DNA of 63,701 bases from positions 24,621 through 88,321 of the forward strand of contig JAKCWW010000161.1 in NCBI GenBank assembly GCA_026260175.1, given 5' to 3'. A program made the position numbers and the translations under genes. Shown piece by piece: positions 40,401-51,400 of this stretch. The notes under the pieces are model-generated. The model saw only the letters and a list, made by a program, of their open reading frames with translations, had not been told where the DNA came from and did no database searches. Position 1 is the stretch's first letter. Every line of letters begins with the position of its first letter. Source of the stretch: Reticulitermes lucifugus. Taxonomy: Eukaryota; Arthropoda; Insecta; Blattodea; Rhinotermitidae.

Positions 40401-43400
40401 AATATTGCTTTATTTTACATTGGTACTACCACATGTTCCATTTAAATATTGCATTTGAATGCTTTCCTTTTTTAGTCTTTGGGTTATCCTCTCACATGCT
40501 TTATTGCTTTAAGTTTTGTAATTCATCAAATGTTGTTGTCTCCATTTAATATAGGCTTTATTCATCTGCTGTGTTCAATGACCAGTTTGAACAGTTTTCT
40601 CCACCAGAAATACAACGCAAGCCCGTGGATGACCTATTATTGCAGATGAAAGCAATGAATATTGACAAAGTTGTCAATTTCCCTTTCCCGTCTCCTCCAG
40701 ATCTTGTACAGGTTAAGTCTGCAGAAAGAAGATTGGTACTTCTTGGAGCTCTGAATGAACAGAAAAGTGAAGGTTAGTAGTTCACATATGGATCTGAACT
40801 GTCAGTGTGTGTGCTTGTTTCTCTCTTTCCCATCATCTTCCTCTGACACAACCTTTCAGTACCTGAAAGATGAATTTCTAAACAGTAGTTGTAGGCAGTT
40901 ATAAGATGTGCACTTTTATTACTTTCTGTGTACAGTAGAACATATTGAGAAAACATGTGTTCAGAACATACTAATGAAATGCATATAATTTTACCAGCTT
41001 TTAAAATGTTTGAAACATCTATTTAACCATATGTAAGCAGCATCTGAATATGTCTACTTACAGGTGACTGGACCTCAAGAGTGACTCCCTTGGGTTATGC
41101 CATATCAGCATTTCCTGTGACACCACGATTTGGAAAAATGTTAGCTCTGAGTCACCAACAGGGCCTGCTTCCTTACACAGTGTGTCTGGTAGCTGCACTG
41201 TCTGTTCAAGAAGTGTTGTTAGAAGTGCCCATCCATGGATGCCAGGAACAAACAGAAAATCCAAAACAAACACAAAGTCATTGGTGTCAGACTAGAAGAA
41301 AGTGGGCTGGAGTTGGAAATTCATTGCTTTTAGGTACTGGTAGTTATTTATTAGCCCTTTCGTTGTTTTTGTTAGTCAGGTTGTGTTAATTAATATTCAC
41401 TTGATTGTCAGAATTCTGACAACATTGCAGTATTCCATCCTGCCTCATACAAGTGTATGTGTGTACTGACTATTTGTTTCATGAATTTCATCATTTTTCC
41501 CATCAGTCTGAAAATAAAGGTGTCACAAGATTTGGATTGGTGTTGAATTTGCGACTCCATGAGACTTGACTGACCCAAAATGTGCTTCATGTTCGATTAC
41601 TGATGTTTGCTGCAGGAGATCCAATGGTGCTTTTACGAGCAGTAGGGGCAGCAGAATATGCAAATACACGTGGTCAGCTGTTGCAATTCTGCACAGACAG
41701 TGGGTTGAGACACAAGGCAGTCACAGAGATTCGCAAACTGCGGATACAGTTAACCAATGAGGTGAACTTAAACTTGCCTGATCTGAACCTATGTGTTGAT
41801 CCAAACATGCCTCCACCAACAGATTTTCAGTCCAAGTTACTTCGACAGATTTTGTTGGCAGGCATGCCTGATCAGGTTGCGCACAAAGTAGATGAAGCTG
41901 AAATAAAGGAGACTGAGGATAAAATGAAATGGAAGCATGCATACAGGTGAGTGAAATTTGTTTTTTGGTGGGAGGGCTTATTTGAGTATGTTTATTATGT
42001 ACATAATTATGATAATCTCTTAAGCATGGTTTTAACCAACTGGTCTTGTTTTATTGTTACTGTTTTTGTTGTAACACATCATGTTTCAAATGAAGGATGT
42101 TATGAAGCAAAGAGCTTTGTGTTGGTAAAATAAAGTTGTTCCTGTGCTTGATCAAGCACCATGCCTTGAAGGCATGTGGGAGAGGAGAGGCATGGCTCCA
42201 TGCATTTGTAACATCTGCACTAGATGGAGGTGAGTAGTCAGTTTGATGCCCTGACCACTTTATCCCTGGTGAAAGAGACCCTGGTACCCAGTGAATAGGG
42301 GACTGGCTGAACCGCAGAGCCGATGTGGACACTTTAAAGGAGAAGGATATTGCCTGTGGTAGGAATTTAACCATGGCTTGGTCACTATACTGACTACGCT
42401 ATCATGCCTACTTACTTGCTCTTTATTTGTGCTGTGTAAGCAAAATATTTTGTTTTGTCAGGGCCAGGGAGTGGGGTGGGGGTGTCAAAATCAGGAATGG
42501 TAGTGTGGACTGGACATGTAGCTTGGACTGGATGAATTAACATCAGAATTCTGGTAATGAAACTCCTTGAAAACTGGTCTCTTGGAAGGTGAATGAAATG
42601 ACACTGTGATGTCTAACTTCCTTTCAGGTGCTTGTCTTTATAGTGAAACTACCAAGAATTGTAAGAATCTGTCACATGGTTCAAAAGTTCTTAAAGGAAG
42701 ACATACATTGACATTATGGTAGCATGTATTTCTTACCATATAAAATGAAAGATAAATGAGCCAAGAGAGGTTCTTTGGTAAATGATGTGAGTGAGATTGG
42801 ACTGTCTCAGGATTGTATTTATTGGCAGTTTCAAACCTGATTGCTGTTATATCAGCAGTTTCAAACTCTGAGGCCTTTGGTGTTGGTAGTTACAGATCCT
42901 CAAGGTTTTGATACTGGCAATCTTGAATTTTCATGATCTGTTGCTAGAGAATTTATTTATGTGATTGGAATTTGTAATCTAACAGATGTGCTGAGATGGA
43001 AGAACCTGTATTCATGCACTCCTCATCAGTTCTGCGGAAGAAGAGCCCAGAGTGGGTGGTGTATCAAGAGGTGTTTGAGACCACCAAACTGTACATGAGA
43101 GGTGTTACTGCTGTAGAACCTGAGTGGCTGCCTGTTTATGCTCCTGCTTTGTGCAACTTATCACCGCCCCTTGTTGATCCACCACCTCGATATGATGAAG
43201 TGACTGAAAAGATATTTTGTCATGTCACAGGAACATTTGGTAATTATTTTTAAATATAGAGTAATAAGTTAAGTTTGTTAAGTAAGAGAAATTCTCATGC
43301 AGAAATTTCTACCATAGCTGCATTAATGAAAATAATTTCCTGAGGTTGCACGCAGGTTTAAATGAAATGTTTATGTGGATATTCCAACAGCTATTGGAAG

Positions 43401-46400
43401 CTTTGGTCATTTGAAGTGTGCAACACAACACGTACTTGTAGAGTTTATTCACTGTGTGTTGCAGAAACAGATTCCTAAGATTGAAAAACATGTATATTAT
43501 TGGTACTTCTGGCTTCTTTGTACTTAACACACACACCACTACCCCCCCCCCCCACTCCCGCACGTGCGCGCGCACACACACAATACTTTCTAAGTCTGAG
43601 GTCATATTGTCCACTGTTCCTTTCAGCTTTGAAAAGACTTGCTGTGACTGATGTTAGTGGTGTTTTTTATACTTTCTTTGAAACCACTGTCCAGCCAAGA
43701 AATTTGTAACTAATTTCATGGGGCAGAGTCTTCAGAAAAGGAAGCCAAAGTCCACCAAGGGCTGTAGTGCTGCTGCTGATGATGATGATTGCTTTATTGT
43801 AGGTCGTGCTGCATGGCAGTTGCCTGTGATGGAAGTGGAATTTCCTTCAAGCCTTGACTGCTACAAATGGTTTGCTTGCTTTCTTCTAGAAGGCTGTATC
43901 TTTCCAAAGTTGAAAAAGTATAGAAATTCATTGCTTAGTGTTCCCAAAACCATGGTGAAGACATGGGCAAAGTAAGTACTGTAATTATTAGAAACTTCAC
44001 AGTGATTCAACATCATGAAGTCTTCTTGGGTGATCTGCCATGTCAGTATACATAATTACTGTTTTAAAGACTGACTGTTACTCCATCACCAAGGATTTAT
44101 ATGATCAGTGGTGTGGCTGTTTGCTGTTATGTCGGTTACATGCAAATCACTAAATTAGGCATATAGTATAAAGTTATTGTATAGGAGGTCCAGTGTTTGG
44201 AATGTGTTTATTAGTTTGACATGTGCAGCATCACCAGTGGGTCTTAATTTGATATATGATAATCACAGCTTTGAGACTTCTTTTTTATGCTCTACAGATT
44301 TCATTATTGTACAACATACTTTTCATAGTGTACTTTTTTAAGTAGTAATATTATTGATGATCACATTGTATGCAGTCAGTGTTCAGGGGAAAAGAGCTGT
44401 TCACTGTGGAACAATATGTACTGATCTGAAGGTGTTATGTTATACCACATGAAGTATTACTCTGATGTGTTTCACAATAATATGAATATTCTTATGATGT
44501 AAATCTATTTGGGATATGAGATTTTATTGTTGACATGACACTTTTGATACACTGTAATTATAACATTGCGCTGTCTGTGGTTCACTCTCACACTGTATAC
44601 ACCACTAGCAAGGCATCAGTGTGATGGTATTTTGTTTTGCTGACATTGATAGTGAGTTGTTTTACAGCTTTTCAATCTCACACCTACCTAACTTTCTTAA
44701 TAAAAATTTCTTCCTCCAGTGAAATGTGACTTGATGGTTATCATTTTCAATAAATGTATGTTCCTTCTATAGATTACAGCCCAGGACAGATATTTTGTTG
44801 AAGGCGCTGGTTGCTCGGCAAGTAGACTCAAAATCAAAGCTCTTGGAAGCTTGGAAGAAAGACACCTCATGTAAGTTTCAGATCTTGGGAAGGCACGACT
44901 TATGTTACTGAATTTAGTGTATGCTTGGATGGCTATTGTGGGCCGGGATAGTGTACTTGGTACAGCGACTTACTATGGACTGGACAGTCTGGGGATCGAA
45001 TCCTGGTCAGGGCGAGATTTTCTGCACCCGTCCAGACCGGGCCTCAGGCCCACCCAGCCGCCTGTACAGTGGGTATCGGGTCTCTTTCCCAGGGTAAAGT
45101 GGCTGGGGCATGGCATTGACTACCCACCCCCATCTAGCACTGAGGTTAAAGAAAGAGTAGAGCTATACCTCTACTCCCCTGTTGGACCTTCATGGCCTGT
45201 TCTAGGGTGAACTTTACCTTTACCTTGGATGGCTAATAGATCATTTTCAATGTTGTATCAACTTACAGGATATTTGGATTAAGATATGTCATTTATCGTT
45301 ATATGGACAACACAATTTTGAAACTTTAATCTAAAATCACCGTGCATCTTTTGACAATCACTATTTAAAACACCAACTGGATGCACCTTTATTCTAAAAA
45401 TGTATAGATCTTTAAAACATTTCAATAAAACCCGACATATGTTTTGGCTCCGTACAGAGCCATCCTACATACTACGATAATACTAAATTATTAGTAATAT
45501 AAGAAACATAAGTGACTGTGCACACCAATAACAGTGAAAGTGAAAAACTGTGCTTACAAATTGAACCAACGAAATGACGCTTTTACTATAAATTATATGG
45601 TTTTAGTGACAAAAAAAACCCTGAGGATGGCTCTGTATGGAGCCGAAACATATGTCGGGTTTAATTGAAATGTTTTAAAGATCTATACATTTTTAGAATA
45701 AAGGTGCATCCAGTTGGTGTTTTAAATAGTGAGAATTTTGAAAGTTTATGAGTTTGTGTCCAAGCTTTGAACTTCAGTGCAAAAGAACCATCTGACATGC
45801 ATGTTATCAATTTAAAAGGTAGAAGCAAAATAGCCCATTAACACAAATTGCATGGGCACACTACTTTCATATAATATTTTGCACAAGGTAAAAATGTGCA
45901 ATTTTTAGTGTCAAAAGAACAACTATGAAGTATGCCTCTTCTCATCCAGACTTTACTGTAAAATAGCAAAACTGCAACAGCAGTACAGTAGGATGCCCAT
46001 GCTTGGATTATCCATCCACTCCTTTCTTTTACATAAATTATTGAATGTGTGAACTACGTTTTCATCCTCTTTTGGTGCAATACTGTCCATTTCAGGAAGG
46101 GAAGTAGGGGTGTGGTTTGGAGGGTCTACAGAAGATGTACTCAAACAGTTTTTCTTTTTGGTGCTTTATGGTCAGTATCATTGGTGGGATGGGGAGACTT
46201 GTTCCATGTGTGGTATACCTGACAGTGGATGCTACAGGTACTTGTCTTTTTCAGATACAAGTGTGTGTCTTACAGTCTATTATGTTACAATATACTGCAC
46301 ATCAGTTAAATTATAATAGTTGATGCAATGGCTGAGAAACATAAAAAATGAAATTAATGGCATTCGTGAGGAACTGTGATGGTGGTGTTTGACCTTCCCA

Positions 46401-46914
46401 TTGCACAAAAATTAAAGTCTTCATATGAAGATGTGGATCTTGCCCTTTGTCAGTGGTTCAACCAGAAATGAGCAGAAGGAACACCACTCTCATGTCCCAT
46501 TTGTTTGCAGAAAACAAAGTTTTTTTTATGAAGCTTTGTGGTTGGAAGTTGAGACTGATGCCTTCTTTTGTTGATTAACCAATATGATACGATATTTGTG
46601 AAATTGCTGTACCTCATTTAGGGTAGGGTCTACTGGGTGTGCTGATGTGTGAACATGGTATTGGGTTCCATAATAGGCAGAAAATTCCTAACCAATGAAG
46701 TTATTATCAGGTTTTTAACATGGACTTTGCTCCATGAAAATATTGTTTTTCAGTTTGGGTCTGTACAGACAGTCATCAAAACTGGCAAAGTAATGTTACT
46801 TTCGGTCCATAATATTGTGGAATATGTTTCATTTCAGATCTGTTATCAGCATATCAAAATTGGATTCCTGAATCAGCTCACAATGAGGCAGCACTTTCAT
46901 GGCCTCCTGTATGA
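28464..46914 (+). CDS. DHX37: DEAH-box ATP-dependent RNA helicase DHX37 (kurz; yeast Dhr1/Ecm16)
   Basis: Fifteen exons join in phase: 28464-28544, 28647-28829, 30032-30319, 33004-33506, 35793-35982, 36624-36975, 37680-38104, 39625-39857, 40555-40772, 41064-41333, 41616-41946, 42986-43239, 43803-43971, 44773-44870, 46838-46914 (3672 nt, 1223 aa; human 1157 aa). Helicase motifs are complete: GETGSGKT (residue 331), TEPRR, DEAH (428-431), SAT (464-466), TNVAETS (690) and QRAGRAGR (737). Winged-helix, ratchet and OB-fold regions follow. The N-terminus is basic, then strongly acidic. Known of the family: a nucleolar helicase that removes U3 snoRNA from pre-ribosomes during 18S rRNA maturation, activated by UTP14. 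The start MGKSKK is chosen by likeness to other DHX37 N-termini; an in-frame ATG also exists at 28326. The last exon ends SWPPV, matching the conserved WPP tail. Confidence 0.95.
29705..30015 (+). repeat. dispersed repeat (LVKEFPVFYGT-type), copy 2
   Basis: Frames read [15 protein letters not shown], CHLSLS and, after shifts, [19 protein letters not shown]. It abuts DHX37 exon 3, whose acceptor is at 30031. Confidence 0.6.
30402..30710 (+). mobile_element. SINE family 1, full-length-like copy
   Basis: tRNA-like head with GGATAGTGTAGCC (box A-like) and GGTTCGAATCC (box B), body with TCCAGACTGACTCTGGGGCC, tail CCATCTAGTGTTGATGTTAA. In DHX37 intron 3. Confidence 0.8.
31560..32680 (+). pseudogene. 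hAT transposase relic (ZBED5/SCAND3-like)
   Basis: Interrupted plus-strand fragments read in order: [81 protein letters not shown]. These match the order of hAT transposases domesticated as ZBED5/SCAND3-like genes in vertebrates, including the LDETTDV catalytic-Asp block. Stops and frameshifts abound. It lies in DHX37 intron 3. Confidence 0.75.
33004..33506 (+). CDS. DHX37: DHX37 exon 4: acidic tract and Walker A motif
   Basis: Begins TSSDDDD and runs into a Glu block encoded by a pure (GAT)n(GAG)n microsatellite at about 33013-33054. It then carries [22 protein letters not shown] and the P-loop [19 protein letters not shown]. It ends in phase 2 at a GTTAGT donor. Confidence 0.95.
34055..34212 (+). 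mobile_element. hAT-like MITE, diverged copy
   Basis: Related to the copy at 40193 by blocks GAGCCACCTCAAAATT, AGGTACCAGTAGGGTGAC and CCAAATTTAGTTGCC, with decayed ends. In DHX37 intron 4. Confidence 0.6.
34490..34775 (-). mobile_element. SINE family 1 copy
   Basis: Minus-strand copy; the plus strand shows the inverted tail (TTAACCTCAGCACAAGATGG) first and the inverted head (CACTATCCTGGCCC) last. In DHX37 intron 4. Confidence 0.75.
36150..36422 (+). mobile_element. hAT-like MITE, interrupted copy
   Basis: Head AGGGGTGTACAAATTTTCC and body GAGCCACCTCCAAATTCTAG resemble the 40193 copy; the tail (TGCCTAGGATTTATGCA) is separated by an insertion of about 110 bp. In DHX37 intron 5. Confidence 0.55.
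36624..36975 (+). CDS. DHX37: DHX37 exon 6: DEAH box and SAT motif
   Basis: Carries [13 protein letters not shown] (motif II) and VIMSATLR (motif III), then [15 protein letters not shown] and GGILIFLTG. All catalytic residues are present. The exon starts after TTTTACAG and ends in phase 1. Confidence 0.95.
38164..38475 (+). mobile_element. SINE family 1 copy
   Basis: Head GGGATAGTATAGTCAG, box B-like GGTTTGATTCC, body GGCTCTGGGGCCCACCC. A T/G-rich expansion sits inside. In DHX37 intron 7, 60 bp after exon 7. Confidence 0.75.
39625..39857 (+). CDS. DHX37: DHX37 exon 8: helicase motifs V and VI
   Basis: Encodes [11 protein letters not shown] (motif V) and [17 protein letters not shown] (motif VI) with the arginine fingers intact. 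The preceding exon (37680-38104) holds the long charged insert between motifs IV and V that is typical of DHX37 and absent from most DEAH helicases. Confidence 0.95.
40193..40346 (+). mobile_element. hAT-like MITE, intact ends
   Basis: 154 bp with 16-bp terminal inverted repeats CAGGGGTGCACAAATC. The CAGGGGTG start is typical of hAT elements. I do not see a matching 8-bp target duplication. In DHX37 intron 8. Confidence 0.75.
42160..42412 (-). mobile_element. SINE family 1 copy
   Basis: Minus-strand copy with inverted tail block CTGCACTAGATGGAGGTGAG and inverted head near TACGCTATCATGCC. In DHX37 intron 11. Confidence 0.7.
44936..45223 (+). mobile_element. SINE family 1 copy with target-site duplication
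   Basis: Flanked on both sides by the 12-bp direct repeat CTTGGATGGCTA (44924-44935 and 45224-45235). Head GGGCCGGGATAGTGTACTTGG, box B GGATCGAATCC, tail with repeated CTTTACC units. The exact duplication indicates LINE-driven insertion and a young copy. In DHX37 intron 14. Confidence 0.9.
45418..45475 (-). ncRNA. hammerhead ribozyme-like motif D-left (core destroyed)
   Basis: Helix II (GGCUC with GGAGCC) and GUC triplet survive, but the catalytic box has lost CUGA and GAAAC reads AAAAC (G12 to A). Confidence 0.5.
45611..45664 (+). ncRNA. hammerhead ribozyme-like motif D-right (core intact)
   Basis: CUGAGGA (45621-45627), helix II GGCUC with GAGCC and loop UGUAUG, GAAAC (45645-45649), AUAU loop, GUC (45654-45656). 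Helix I (ACC with GGGU) is short. It is sense-oriented in the last DHX37 intron. Confidence 0.6.
46325..46600 (+). pseudogene. jerky/CENP-B-like (pogo superfamily) transposase relic
   Basis: A broken plus frame reads [21 protein letters not shown] and LCQWFNQK, then [18 protein letters not shown], resembling the second helix-turn-helix of Tigger/jerky transposases (EDVD...WF...RxxGxPxSxP). One stop falls inside. In DHX37 intron 14. Confidence 0.5.
46838..46914 (+). CDS. DHX37: DHX37 terminal coding exon
   Basis: Starts after ATTTCAG in the phase left by exon 14 (one base plus AT gives Tyr) and encodes [19 protein letters not shown] and then SWPPV, followed by TGA. The human protein ends with a similar YLLAEY...WLP...WPP block. 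It is 25 codons long and lies in another frame from the surrounding open frame, so a simple ORF scan misses it. Confidence 0.88.
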
Positions 46915-47001
46915 CATCATCAGAATGAACAGTCTATCAATACATGAATAAGCAGAGAATTTGTAAGTTTATTTGTGATCTTCTACATAAAAAACTGTTG
47001 C

Positions 47002-47007
47002 AATAAA
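47002..47007 (+). terminator. candidate polyadenylation signal of DHX37
   Basis: AATAAA 87 nt downstream of the DHX37 stop. Position is plausible for a short 3' UTR. The reverse strand carries TTTATT at 46968-46973, which could serve the convergent TMX2 transcript. Confidence 0.45.
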
Positions 47008-47369
47008 CATACCATTGATGAAATGAAGGTACGCGAATTACAAACACCTAGCTAACAACTGAAAAATTATGTCTTAGAACATATTTTTAATACTTGCTTC
47101 CAGAAACTTTTTAACAATCCATTTGAAACTAAACATGAATCTAGGTAACTGGAATGTGAAATTTCAAATTCAACATAAGCAATATATTGTTCATTGTTAA
47201 CTGCAGAGATACACTTTGGCATGTAAGGAATTTGAATTGTAAAGGAAAACTATATTACAAACTATGACACACAGATTAACTCTATGTAACAAAAATACTG
47301 TCCCGCTAACACTGCTAGATCATGGTGATCATTCCAAGAATTAATTACATATTAACATCAGAAAGGGGT

Positions 47370-47665
47370 GGTCCCCCCCCCCCCAGGTGGCTTGACAGCC
47401 CCTTGGGGGCCTAGGCCGCCTCATTTTTTGAGGCTTCACGATCACATACTTTTTAGACACACCACACTCGGTAGGACTCCTCTGGACAAGGGACCAGCTC
47501 GTCGCAGAGANNNNNNNNNNNNNNNNNNNNNNNNNNNNNNNNNNNNNNNNNNNNNNNNNNCAACACACAACACTCACAAGAGACAGACATCCATGCCCTA
47601 GGCGGGATTCGAGCCCACAATCCAGTAAGCGAGGAGCCTTAGACAGCGTGGCCACTGGGATCGGT
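47370..47665 (-). mobile_element. SINE family 3 (tRNA-derived) copy, interrupted by a gap
   Basis: Minus strand holds GTGGCCACGCTGTCTAAGGC (box A side) and GGGCTCGAATCCC (box B). The block ACTCGGTAGGACTCCTCTGG next to the gap recurs at the window end (63640-63701). Confidence 0.7.
47511..47560. other. assembly gap (N run)
   Basis: 50 undetermined bases inside a SINE copy. Confidence 0.99.
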
Positions 47666-48297
47666 GAAACTTGTTGTGCTTTTTGTAAAGATGTCCTTAT
47701 GAGCTCAGCATAAAAAGAATGAAGAAAAATCCCAGGAATTAAACTCTTACCATCTAGTCTCTCAGTTACGGTACTGCCATAAGCTTTTGGTGCATTGTCT
47801 GTAGCACTGCACTGTATGCTTCCTTATGGACAGGTAACAGGCAACCTGTCCTGAAATAGACATTTAACTTCGAAACTGAAAAGCACACAATGCACCATTA
47901 TACACTGTACTGTAAATATGTATGTGTTTTATACACTAAAGCAAAATTTTAAATCCACATATGACATATAGGGTATGTTTAACAACATAATACATGTATT
48001 ATATAATAAATATTTTGCCTTTGATAGTCCTGTATAGTTTACACATCACTGTTTTGTAAGTTAACAACAAATGCTTCCAGATGTATCAGTTACACAAAAC
48101 ACTGAAGTAAAATGCTTGTACATGAATATAAAGTCGGTCTTAGTTTGTTAAGTGGTAGGAGTCACTATGGCATTGAGAGTAACACTAAGCATGCATTCAC
48201 ACATTTCACTTGTTTTATACACAATTATAATTTCACTCAGTGAACTAATGACCATTGTGTTTCTACATTAACACTACTGAAATATTCACTTACAGAG

Positions 48298-48426
48298 CTA
48301 TTCTGACTTAATATGAGCATTCTGGATGTCTGTCTTGTTTTCAGTAGCACCTTTCTTCTTTTTTAGTGGATTAGCCTTACATACACTGTACAATTGGTTC
48401 AGATCAAATGATGCTTTCACATTATC
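48298..48426 (-). CDS. TMX2: TMX2 last coding exon
   Basis: After a TTACAG acceptor it encodes DNVKASFDLNQLYSV, a lysine run and a 42-residue tail ending HIKSE then TAG. The FDLNQLY block matches FNLNELY of vertebrate TMX2, and the phase fits exon 4, which ends FFFTE. It is not visible as a long open frame. Confidence 0.85.
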   Translation of the reverse strand, partial: DNVKASFDLNQLYSVCKANPLKKKKGATENKTDIQNAHIKSE

Positions 48427-51400
48427 CTGTAAGAGAAAAAGGGAGATGAAGTTTTACAATCGTTGTTGTTGTTTGTATAGGTTATGTTCAATAATAATAG
48501 CCATACATATTTTATATACATACATACATGAACAGATATCTGCCACACTGATTACTATGGCAGAATCTGTCTCCTCTCCTTCTGATCAGGTTTATAAATG
48601 CATTTAACTTCAATTTATACATATTCCATGCAGTTGTTTTACATATAAGTTTTTATCACCAAAGACTGCATAACAATTCTTTTTACTCCTACATGTTTTG
48701 GCTAGCCATTGTAGCCATCATCAGGGAGTCACTTTTCACAGACGTGCAGCATACAGTATGTCAGTGAATGGTAATACGTACATTAACTATTTACAGCAGT
48801 TGCTATATAGTACCAATAAAATTTATACAGTTTAAATTATATGTATGATATTAAAGTATAGTATGTTAATGTATACAGTATAAAAGTCTGATATTACTCG
48901 TGGAATAAACATCGGATACCATAGCCTGGGGTGTGTGTGTGTGTGTGTATATATATGTACGTACTTGATCTGTTGATATACTAACATGTAGATTTTCAAA
49001 ATTTCAAATGGGTTTTAATATCTAATTTTAATATTCAATTTTAATAACTTATTCTGATTTTATAATATTACAGGTCTCCACCCTACCAAAATAGAAGTTA
49101 TTTGCAAGACACATGTTTGGAGACAGAATTTTATATTTATATTTTATATATTAACGTACTATATTTTAATATCATACATATAATTTAAACTGTATAAATT
49201 TTATTGGTACTATATAGCAACTACTGCTGTAAATATTACTATTCATTGACATACTCTATACTGCGCAGTCTAAGAAATGTGACTCCCTGATCATGACTAT
49301 GATGGGTAGCCAAAACATGTAGGAGTAAAAAGAATTGTTGTGCAGTGGTTGGTAATAAAAACTTACATGCATTAACTTCATTTCAGTCCAGTGCAAGCAG
49401 CACAGACTACAATGTTTCATATTACTACTACACAATAAAAATCAAAATTTTGATTGGTATTCTATTTCCTAGGGAAGGGGATCGGATCTCTTGTGTACTA
49501 TTGCTGTTGTTTGTCACAGTGGCTTCTGTTAGAGGTTGGAAGTGAAGACAAGTTTATAAAATAGTAGTGCTTGGATACACTGATGCTGAAGATATTTTAT
49601 GCCAGAAGTGTCTCAATATTGTGGACCAAGAAGTAGCAAGTTCCCACTGCTGTTAGAATGTACTTTAGTCAGTATTTGGTGCCGTTTGTCATACAGCCTG
49701 TAACAGAGGCTCAGAAATATTGCTCCTGTTAGATCGTGTGTAGTTAACTGCATCATGTCAAAATATGGTATAATCACCTGGCACATGAACCAGCCAGTAG
49801 ATATGAGTGAGAGACTTTTCTTGTATCTTCACACACATCAGCATAGCAAACTGAAAGTAGTATTATGCATTAGGTCCAGTAATAAGTTACACACTGTTGA
49901 TATAATACATGCTGAATGTTGCAGGTGAGTTAGTTGTGCTCCTGCTTTGTACTTGGGAGGTCATGGGTTCAAATCTCAGCCCACAAACTGGCTATCCTAA
50001 TAGTTTTCATGGCTTTATTCAGTCCCTTCGTGCAAATCCTGGGATAGTATCTCAAACTGGGCCACAAATGTTTTCTGTCCACATCCATGCATCTCACGTA
50101 ATACCCTTGCGTGAGTGAGTGTATCATGCTGGTTAGCACGATTACAATAGAGCTTGCTTTTGTGCATGACATCACACCTCAGCTTCCATGGTCACTGGTT
50201 TCCATCGTTATGAGAGCTTGGTTTGTCCATGATGTCAGAGACTCGTTTACCTAGTTTCTGTGGTTCATGAGGATCATATGCATGAATATAATGGTCGTCA
50301 GTCACATTAGGGGCACATGGCTAGTTGTTCAGTAATCATCCTGTCCCTTAACACTACATAACTGAAGCTATATAAAGCATCATTAAATAAACCACAAATA
50401 AAACTATAATAATGTAGAACCTAAAAAGGTACACCACTGTCTGTAACTCACAGTATGGTTTGTTAGTTATATCTTAGCACATTCAGTAAGTGTTTAAATC
50501 TTAACTACCAGCATCCATGCCACAAGATACTATACAGAAATAATCTGATGTAACACGTTTCTTGGGGTTTCTGGGTATTTTACCTCAGTAAAGAAGAATT
50601 TTATAAGTTTCCCTCTGTCATCTGCAGCAGGTCTTCTAGTTAGTTCTTTACCACCCTTGAACAGTATCACTGTTGGGAGCTGACGACTCATGGACGAGTC
50701 ATTAATACCATACGTCTTGGCAGCATCAGGGTAACGGCCCACATCAATCTTTCCAAATTTCAGATTTTCTAGGACATACCTATTAACATTGGTGTAATAA
50801 ATTAATATACTGTATATGAGAAGAAGTGTCTCAAGAGAAATCACTGTGGTTTTGTGTGTTAATGAGAGATCTTCAGTTTCTTTAACTCTTTGAAGCATCA
50901 AATTTATCTAAATAATATATAAAATTCAGTTTCTACCTCACACTAAAAACACCTTGTCTCCGTTACAGAGATCGAGTTAATGTTGTGGACTAAATGCAGA
51001 ACAGTCAGATGTTACATACACCAGGTGGTACACATAATAACCACTGTGTTTTAAAGAATTAACAAGGAACTGAGTAGCAGAATGATTATAAATTCCTCTA
51101 GGATGGCTCTGTTCCACAAATGTTTGAAGATTCTACAATGCTGTACCATTTGCTGAGGTTAGTGTTGATTTAGCTGGAATGATCAGGTGACAGAGGAAAT
51201 GTTTGTTGCCTATTTGAAGGCACTAAGCTGGCATTCACCCTAGAAGACTTAGGAGAGTTTAAGCTGTCCCTGTGCTGGCATGCAGGTATGTGAGGAAGTA
51301 GACATATTATTCTTAACCTCAGCACTAGATGAAGGTGGTCAGCTTTATGCCCTGTGTGCTTTACCCCTATGGAATGATTCTCAGTATCCACTGAACAGGA

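Larger units (their letters stand above)
45350..45741. mobile_element. foldback element D with hammerhead-like motifs
   Basis: Inverted arms 45350-45470 and 45615-45741 share CACCAACTGGATGCACCTTT and ATCTTTAAAACATTTCAAT-like blocks. Spacer is about 145 bp. It lies in DHX37 intron 14. Confidence 0.85.
46915..48297. other. convergent intergenic region DHX37-TMX2
   Basis: 1.38 kb between two stop codons, presumably both 3' UTRs. It contains the DHX37 poly(A) signal candidate, a SINE family 3 copy and an assembly gap. The remainder is AT-rich with nothing recognised. Confidence 0.6.
48641..49375. mobile_element. foldback element E with two degenerate hammerhead-like motifs
   Basis: Arms of about 245 bp (48641-48890 and 49130-49375) share AACAATTCTTTTTACTCC, ATAGTACCAATAAAATTTAT and further blocks with scattered changes. 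Spacer about 240 bp with a GT microsatellite at 48930. In TMX2 intron 4. Confidence 0.85.

Noticed and set aside
43541..43582. C-run followed by (CA)n/(CG)n, possible Z-DNA or CRISPR-like repeat
   Set aside because: Simple sequence only; no spacer-repeat structure.
47341..47655. Open frames crossing the N gap
   Set aside because: They span undetermined bases in a SINE and have no protein meaning.
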